Of a DNA stretch of 10,971 bases, positions 7,864-10,971 are shown piece by piece (positions within the stretch are counted from its first letter, which is position 1; every line of letters begins with the position of its first letter). The stretch spans positions 1 through 10,971 of the forward strand of contig JAUZOB010000087.1 in the NCBI GenBank assembly GCA_030706665.1, given 5' to 3'. Both the position numbers and the translations under genes were made by a program. A model generated the notes under the pieces. It did no database searches. It had not been told where the DNA came from and was given only the letters and a program-made list of their open reading frames with translations. The stretch is from Bacteroidota bacterium. GTDB lineage: Bacteria > Bacteroidota > Bacteroidia > Bacteroidales > Prolixibacteraceae.

Positions 7864-8475
7864 TTAGCAGGTGCAACTTTTGTAAAGAACAGGGTTTAGT
7901 TGAGGGTCGTTATACATCTTCATCTGTTTGTAAACTTTCATGAATTTGTTTCCTGTTTCAATATCCTTAAGTAGTTGGTCGATTGAGGCAGACAGATCTA
8001 TTCTTTGTTGTAATAAAATGTTCAGTTTGTTGGAACATCTTTGGATGTGTTCATCAGATGCATCTTTTCTGCCTAATTCTTGATGCATGTGATAAATTTT
8101 CAATGCCAGGATTGAGAGTCGGTCAATCGCCCATGCCGGACTCTCGGTATTGTACATTGCATGGGGAAGTGTTTCTTTGTCCTTGTATCTTTCAAAGAAG
8201 TAATCATCAATTGCTTCAACCAAATCGGTTCTTTCCTGGTTGGATGCATCAATTCGACGTTTTATTTTCAGCGCCAGAACGGGATCGATTTTGGGATCTC
8301 TGATGATGTCTTCAAGATGCCATTGAACCGCATCAATCCAATTTTTTTTGAATAGAAAATTTTCAATAGTGTTCGTAGGATAAGGATTTATCAATTGGGC
8401 ATCGACATCGTCCATGGTGTGGTAATAATATACACATTCATTAAAGATCTTGTTGCACAATTTGCTGAAACTCAT
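7864..8475 (-). CDS. DUF4254 family protein
   Basis: This 203-residue, soluble-looking, mostly helical protein has no signal peptide. I recognise the DUF4254 pattern: a conserved block from NPYPTNTIENFLF (30-42) through KNWIDAVQWHLEDIIRDP (44-61), then KRRIDASNQERTDLVEAID (72-90), then SPAWAIDRLSILALKIYHM (112-130). The third region (about 140-185) looks like a charged helical hairpin, and the protein ends in a Cys-Thr-Cys tail. The dense conserved H, E, D, R and N residues suggest a catalytic or tight binding site, but no biochemical function is known to me. It is the first gene of a two-gene operon with the GT9 glycosyltransferase, which points to a role in lipopolysaccharide or other surface-sugar synthesis. 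Its start codon lies only 13 bp after a long inverted repeat that would form the mRNA leader. Confidence 0.85.
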   Translation of the reverse strand: MSFSKLCNKIFNECVYYYHTMDDVDAQLINPYPTNTIENFLFKKNWIDAVQWHLEDIIRDPKIDPVLALKIKRRIDASNQERTDLVEAIDDYFFERYKDKETLPHAMYNTESPAWAIDRLSILALKIYHMHQELGRKDASDEHIQRCSNKLNILLQQRIDLSASIDQLLKDIETGNKFMKVYKQMKMYNDPQLNPVLYKSCTC

Positions 8476-8488
8476 AATAAGTGGGTTT

Positions 8489-8588
8489 AAATTCTTTCAA
8501 TAACTCTAAAAATGGACTACTCTATGAACATTCGTAAATGTTCATCTTCTCAAAGAATCATGGTAAAAGAGTTACTGATACAGAATTT
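8489..8588 (-). repeat. Nested inverted repeat in the probable 5' leader of the DUF4254 operon
   Basis: The outer arms are AAATTCTTTCAATAACTCT (8489-8507) and a 21-base partner (8568-8588) beginning AGAGTTACTGA. They pair over 17 positions with two mismatches and a two-base bulge. Inside is a perfect 9-bp stem, ATGAACATT and AATGTTCAT, around the loop CGTA (8524-8545). Both repeats have nearly the same centre. The edge lies 13 bp from the DUF4254 start codon, so transcription of the operon would place this structure directly before translation initiation. It could be a leader regulator, an operator, or a remnant of a small mobile element. Confidence 0.5.
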
Positions 8589-8703
8589 GTAGGGTAGTAT
8601 TTTGATGTAACGGATGTAGGATTTAAATCTTTCAACACTATATCTGTTTCCAATCTTTACCTGTTACCTTTAATGTATTGAACTTCTTTTTTTTACCAAC
8701 AAA

Positions 8704-8729
8704 ACAGAAATGCTTCTGTAGAAGCATTT
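8704..8729. repeat. Two overlapping, mutually exclusive hairpins
   Basis: AAATGCTTC (8708-8716) and GAAGCATTT (8721-8729) form a perfect 9-bp stem around TGTA. Overlapping it, ACAGAA (8704-8709) and TTCTGT (8714-8719) form a perfect 6-bp stem around ATGC. The two cannot form together. There is no adjacent gene that clearly uses them, and the minus-strand T-richness after the larger stem is interrupted. Confidence 0.45.
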
Positions 8730-8916
8730 AAGGCTAAACCGAAAACGTTCAAATCTGCATTAAGGATATCAATTTCATTTTATATCGAGTAGCTAAAAAT
8801 TATACTTGATTCATAACCACATGAGAATATAATTTGAGTTGATCGCTTTAATTGCTTAAATGTGATTGTTCTCAATCGAATTGTTCGTTTTTGGGGATTT
8901 ATTAAAAGGGGCGGGG

Positions 8917-8953
8917 AAAAAACTACCTAAAATATTTTGCTTTTAAGTAGTTT
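8917..8953 (-). terminator. Rho-independent terminator of tRNA-Asn
   Basis: On the minus strand AAACTACTTAAAA, an eight-base loop and TTTTAGGTAGTTT form a 13-bp stem with one G-U pair, ending in a run of six T. It begins 19 bp after the tRNA 3' end. The stem is AT-rich, but position, orientation and T-tract all fit. Confidence 0.75.
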
Positions 8954-8971
8954 CGAATGTTTTTGAATTTG

Positions 8972-9045
8972 CTCCCCAGGTAGGACTTGAACCTACGACC
9001 TACGGATTAACAGTCCGCCGCTCTAACCAACTGAGCTACTGAGGA
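8972..9045 (-). tRNA. tRNA-Asn (anticodon GTT)
   Basis: Read on the minus strand, the 74 bases fold as a cloverleaf. The acceptor stem is TCCTCAG with CTGGGGA (one T-G pair), followed by discriminator G. The D arm contains AGCTCAGTTGGTTAGAGC, the anticodon arm is GCGGA-CTGTTAA-TCCGT giving anticodon GTT, and the T arm contains GGTTCAAGTCC. The 3' CCA is not encoded; the template continues CAAAT, so it would be added after transcription. A terminator follows and a candidate promoter precedes it. Confidence 0.97.
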
Positions 9046-9088
9046 ATAATAATGCTTTAAAGAACGTTTTTGTTTTTCGAAAGCGTTG

Positions 9089-9096
9089 CAAAAATA
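9089..9096 (-). promoter_or_regulatory. Candidate -7 promoter element for tRNA-Asn
   Basis: The minus-strand sequence TATTTTTG matches TAnnTTTG, 43 bp before the tRNA 5' end, implying a processed leader of about 37 bases. The -33 region is T-rich without a clear TTTG. Confidence 0.4.
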
Positions 9097-9119
9097 ATAG
9101 CTTTTCGCGAATTAAAAAA

Positions 9120-9127
9120 TATATTTG
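9120..9127 (+). promoter_or_regulatory. Candidate -7 promoter element for the PfkB kinase gene
   Basis: TATATTTG matches TAnnTTTG and lies 25 bp before the ATG, implying a leader of about 20 bases. The T-rich TTTTCG near 9102-9107 is at roughly the right distance for a poor -33 element. It is back to back with the tRNA promoter, only 23 bp away. Confidence 0.5.
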
Positions 9128-9152
9128 CAAAAAAATCACTAAAAAAACTCGT

Positions 9153-10154
9153 ATGCATAATTCTGAATCGCCTGTAATTCTTGGGGTCGGCAATGCTTTG
9201 GTCGACATTGTAACTCCTATTGAACAAGAAGATCTGCTTCGACAACTTGGTTTTCAGAAGGGAAGCATGAATCTGGTCGATTTTTCTCTTTTGCAAAAGA
9301 TAAATCAATTAACTGCAGGTTTAAAAAAGGAACTTGCGTCTGGAGGGTCGACTGCTAATACAATGCACGGACTTGCTCATTTGGGTGTCAAATGTGGATT
9401 CTTTGGGAAAGTCGGGAAAGATGAGTTGGGCGATATCTTCCGCAATGACCTTCATGAATCGGGGGTAATTCCTTCACTTTTAGAAGGCGAGAATGCAACG
9501 GGCAGAGCAATTGCATTGATCTCACCGGATTCGGAACGGACTTTTGCAACTTATCTTGGTGCTGCGATCGAATTGTCTGCAAGCGATTTGCAGGACAAGC
9601 TTTTTAAGGGATATCAATATATGCACCTCGAAGGTTACTTAGTGCAGAATCATGATCTGGTTCGGGCTTGTGTGAAATTTGCCCAACGGAACGGATTAAA
9701 GATAGCCCTGGATCTGGCCAGCTTCAATGTGGTGGAGGCAAATAGGGATTTTTTATTGGAGATTCTGGAAAAGGGAATTGATATCGTGTTTGCAAACGAA
9801 GACGAGGCAAGAGCAATTAGTCATCAGGAACCCTGCGATGCGTTGCACTTCCTGGGCGATAAGTGCCGCATTGCGGTCGTCAAGCTTGGGAAAGATGGCT
9901 CGCTTGTGAAATGTGACGGAAAAGTATATCAGGCTGAGGCATTCGGCGATGAACGAGTGGATACGACAGGTGCCGGGGATCTTTTTGCATCCGGATTTCT
10001 TTATGGCCTGATTAATAACTATCCGTTAGATTTATGCGCAAGAATCGGGAGTGTGCTTGCCGGACATGTAATCCGGATAGCGGGTGCGCGGTTACCTGAA
10101 GCATATTGGGATGAGATTCGGAATGACTTGAAAAGCATTGGGGTTGAGATTTAG
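9153..10154 (+). CDS. PfkB-family carbohydrate/nucleoside kinase, adenosine-kinase-like
   Basis: This cytosolic ribokinase-fold enzyme transfers phosphate from ATP to a sugar or nucleoside. At 333 residues it is typical. Motifs: GNALVDIV near the start (13-20) carrying the substrate-binding aspartate, the first PfkB signature GGSTANTMHGLAHLG (64-78) followed by GKVGKDELG (85-93), NEDE (215-218, the metal/phosphate NxxE motif) and the second signature DTTGAGDLFASGFLYG (270-285), with Asp276 the expected catalytic base and GAG the anion hole. The overall pattern resembles bacterial proteins annotated as adenosine kinase or sugar kinase, and purine salvage (adenosine to AMP) is the best guess. 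Substrate cannot be proven from sequence. It is transcribed alone, divergent from tRNA-Asn. No intrinsic terminator is visible directly after the stop in the gene's own direction. Confidence 0.9.
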   Translation: MHNSESPVILGVGNALVDIVTPIEQEDLLRQLGFQKGSMNLVDFSLLQKINQLTAGLKKELASGGSTANTMHGLAHLGVKCGFFGKVGKDELGDIFRNDLHESGVIPSLLEGENATGRAIALISPDSERTFATYLGAAIELSASDLQDKLFKGYQYMHLEGYLVQNHDLVRACVKFAQRNGLKIALDLASFNVVEANRDFLLEILEKGIDIVFANEDEARAISHQEPCDALHFLGDKCRIAVVKLGKDGSLVKCDGKVYQAEAFGDERVDTTGAGDLFASGFLYGLINNYPLDLCARIGSVLAGHVIRIAGARLPEAYWDEIRNDLKSIGVEI

Positions 10155-10199
10155 TTTTATGTAAACATAGGTTGTGATTACAAGAGCTTCTGAAATCTG

Positions 10200-10224
10200 A
10201 AAAAAAACTCTATCTTTAATAGAG
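10200..10224 (-). terminator. Leftward intrinsic terminator-like hairpin
   Basis: On the minus strand CTCTAT, loop TAAAG and ATAGAG are followed directly by eight T. A second register, CTATCT with AGATAG, overlaps it. No gene on the minus strand ends here, so it may stop antisense transcription into the PfkB gene, belong to an unrecognised small RNA, or be left over from a lost gene. Confidence 0.45.
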
Positions 10225-10279
10225 ATAGGAAAATTTATGCAGAATTGTTGTTGATTTGATGATTCCTTTCTAAAAATCA

Positions 10280-10453
10280 ATGTGTGGTTTCTTACACATT
10301 GGAGTTAATCCCATTAATGGACGTCATGATGTTCCTTTGCTTTATTATTGGCAAGGTCCTGATGGTTCACAATTGCTCACCATGCAAAATCAAAGGTATG
10401 GTTCAGATAATGAGTTCGGTCGCGAGCTCTATCCTCCAAAAGACTGGAAATAC
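10280..10453 (+). pseudogene. Fragment of a GH38-type (alpha-mannosidase-like) glycoside hydrolase
   Basis: About 58 codons read CGFLHIGVNPINGRHDVPLL followed by YYWQGPDGSQLLTMQNQRYG and, after a gap, LYPPKDWKY. This resembles an internal part of the GH38 N-terminal catalytic domain, where homologues have FxHIGxN, VPxLFxWxGPDGSxxLTMY and PPxDWPY. The frame is closed by a stop seven codons before the fragment, and beyond KDWKY the similarity disappears although the frame stays open to 10498. Full members are several hundred residues long, so this is a remnant with both ends lost. The neighbouring alpha-galactosidase gene fits a former glycan-degradation neighbourhood. The family call is from memory of motif patterns. 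Confidence 0.55.
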
Positions 10454-10585
10454 AGAATAATCTTTGTCTGTTTTTTCATAATAAGCAATTCAGTTTAAAA
10501 TCATTCATCTTTATTGAAAAGCCTGAAGGTAAAGGATGAATTCTTCTTATGTGGGATGAAATCTTTTATTTTATCTCATTTTTAC

Positions 10586-10605
10586 AAAAGTGTAATAACA
10601 CTTTT
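10586..10605. repeat. Perfect 8-bp inverted repeat
   Basis: AAAAGTGT and ACACTTTT flank the loop AATA. The ends are A/T runs on both strands, so it could act as a weak bidirectional terminator. On the minus strand it is followed by GTAAAAATG rather than T residues. No gene is clearly served by it. Confidence 0.4.
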
Positions 10606-10694
10606 CCTGAAACCATGTAGATTTCTGCGAAACCGGAATGATTTTTTTATTATTCTTATGGAGCACGACAAGAGTTTACATATGCTTAAGGTGG

Positions 10695-10728
10695 ATAAAA
10701 AGGGGTGCCCAATTCCTTGAACACCCCT
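10695..10728 (-). terminator. Strong Rho-independent terminator of the GH27-type gene
   Basis: On the minus strand AGGGGTGTTCAA and TTGGGCACCCCT pair over 12 positions (two G-U) around GGAA, a GNRA-type tetraloop, and the stem runs into a T-tract (TTTTTA). It starts about 55 bp after the stop codon of the gene entering from the right, in the correct orientation. Confidence 0.85.
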
Positions 10729-10783
10729 CATTGAAGTTAAACTTCCAATATGAAGATTGGATATTTATAAAGATTAAGTTTTG

Positions 10784-10971
10784 TTATTTTACCGGAGTAA
10801 TTTTTAAGAAAGCAACTCCATGCTGAGGAACTTTCACATCAATTGAATTACCCTTTACTTCAAGATTCTTTTGTCTCCAAATATCGCGAACTTTAAATTT
10901 CCCTTTTAGTTTTAAGTCACTAAAGAGAACTTTAACAGTTTTCACATTTAATGGATTTGAATCCCAATTTA
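10784..10971 (-). CDS. C-terminal end of a GH27-type alpha-galactosidase (cut by right window edge)
   Basis: Only the last 61 residues are inside the window, from NWDSNPLNVKTVKVLFSDL to LKITPVK. The pattern KFKVRDIWRQKNL, then VKVPQHGVAFLKITP, matches the C-terminal beta-sandwich domain of GH27 (melibiase) enzymes, where homologues read VRDLWxHKDLG and HGVxxLxLTP. These enzymes remove alpha-linked galactose from plant or host glycans; Bacteroidota members usually act in the periplasm or at the cell surface. The catalytic domain lies outside the window, so activity cannot be judged. A strong terminator follows. Related C-terminal domains also occur in other clan-D glycosidases. Confidence 0.72.
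   Translation of the reverse strand, partial: NWDSNPLNVKTVKVLFSDLKLKGKFKVRDIWRQKNLEVKGNSIDVKVPQHGVAFLKITPVK

Larger units (their letters stand above)
8476..8971. other. Non-coding stretch upstream of the DUF4254 operon
   Basis: No protein homology is recognisable in either strand of these roughly 500 bp. They hold the nested inverted repeat 8489-8588, a pair of overlapping alternative hairpins (8704-8729) and the tRNA terminator (8917-8953). A promoter for the DUF4254 operon must lie here, but no clear TAnnTTTG match on the minus strand was found; the nearest is the one-mismatch TAGTGTTG near 8630. Confidence 0.6.
10155..10783. other. Gene-poor stretch with a decayed gene fragment and several hairpins
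   Basis: The region holds a glycosidase fragment (10280-10453), a minus-oriented T-tract hairpin (10200-10224), a perfect inverted repeat (10586-10605) and the terminator of the rightmost gene (10695-10728). Short open frames between 10500 and 10730 show no recognisable homology and appear random. Confidence 0.6.

Noticed and set aside
7983..8355. Overlapping plus-strand open frames of 106 and 64 codons
   Set aside because: They are antisense to the DUF4254 gene, whose conserved motifs identify the true frame.
8512..8592. 26-codon plus-strand open frame
   Set aside because: It lies wholly within the nested inverted repeat, has no recognisable homology, and its length is expected by chance.
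10514..10826. Overlapping open frames of 68 and 62 codons after the glycosidase fragment
   Set aside because: No homology recognised, AT-rich composition gives random-looking translations, and they overlap a strong terminator and the GH27-type gene.

Overview
The window looks like part of a chromosome from a Bacteroidales-type member of the Bacteroidota, with moderate to low GC. Several signs agree. atpD appears to be the first gene of a leftward ATP synthase operon. DUF4254 sits next to a GT9 glycosyltransferase. Start codons lack convincing Shine-Dalgarno sequences. Sequences matching the Bacteroidota -7 consensus TAnnTTTG lie upstream of atpD, tRNA-Asn and the PfkB kinase gene. This assignment comes from pattern recognition; no database search was run.

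Left part (1-4613, all minus strand): the N-terminal 354 codons of atpD (F1 ATPase beta subunit, cut by the left edge), an isoprenyl diphosphate synthase gene, and upstream of it an MMPL/RND-type membrane transporter gene. The transporter and synthase genes are 48 bp apart and probably co-transcribed. atpD follows after 110 bp and has its own candidate promoter.

Centre (4721-8475): a divergently transcribed Na/Pi-cotransporter-family protein with a PhoU-like tail (plus strand), then about 330 bp of non-coding DNA, then a two-gene minus-strand operon (DUF4254 followed by a GT9 heptosyltransferase-like gene), probably for cell-envelope glycan synthesis. The non-coding stretch is the most unusual part of the window. 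It holds a compact element of about 147 bp with imperfect terminal inverted repeats, a possible 6-bp flanking duplication, internal hairpins and four tandem 11-bp repeats. It resembles a MITE-like or structured intergenic repeat.

Right part (8476-10971): about 500 bp of non-coding DNA with a nested, roughly concentric inverted repeat directly upstream of DUF4254. Then comes a minus-strand tRNA-Asn(GTT) with a recognisable terminator, and a divergent PfkB-family (adenosine-kinase-like) gene. The last 800 bp look like accessory DNA: a short decayed fragment of a GH38-type glycosidase, several hairpins, and the C-terminal end of a GH27-type alpha-galactosidase gene entering from the right edge with a strong GNRA-capped terminator.

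Most genes are core metabolism or envelope functions. I see no transposase, CRISPR array, toxin-antitoxin pair or defence system. The observations most worth following are the non-coding elements at 6447-6605 and 8489-8588, and the paired transporter and prenyl synthase genes.
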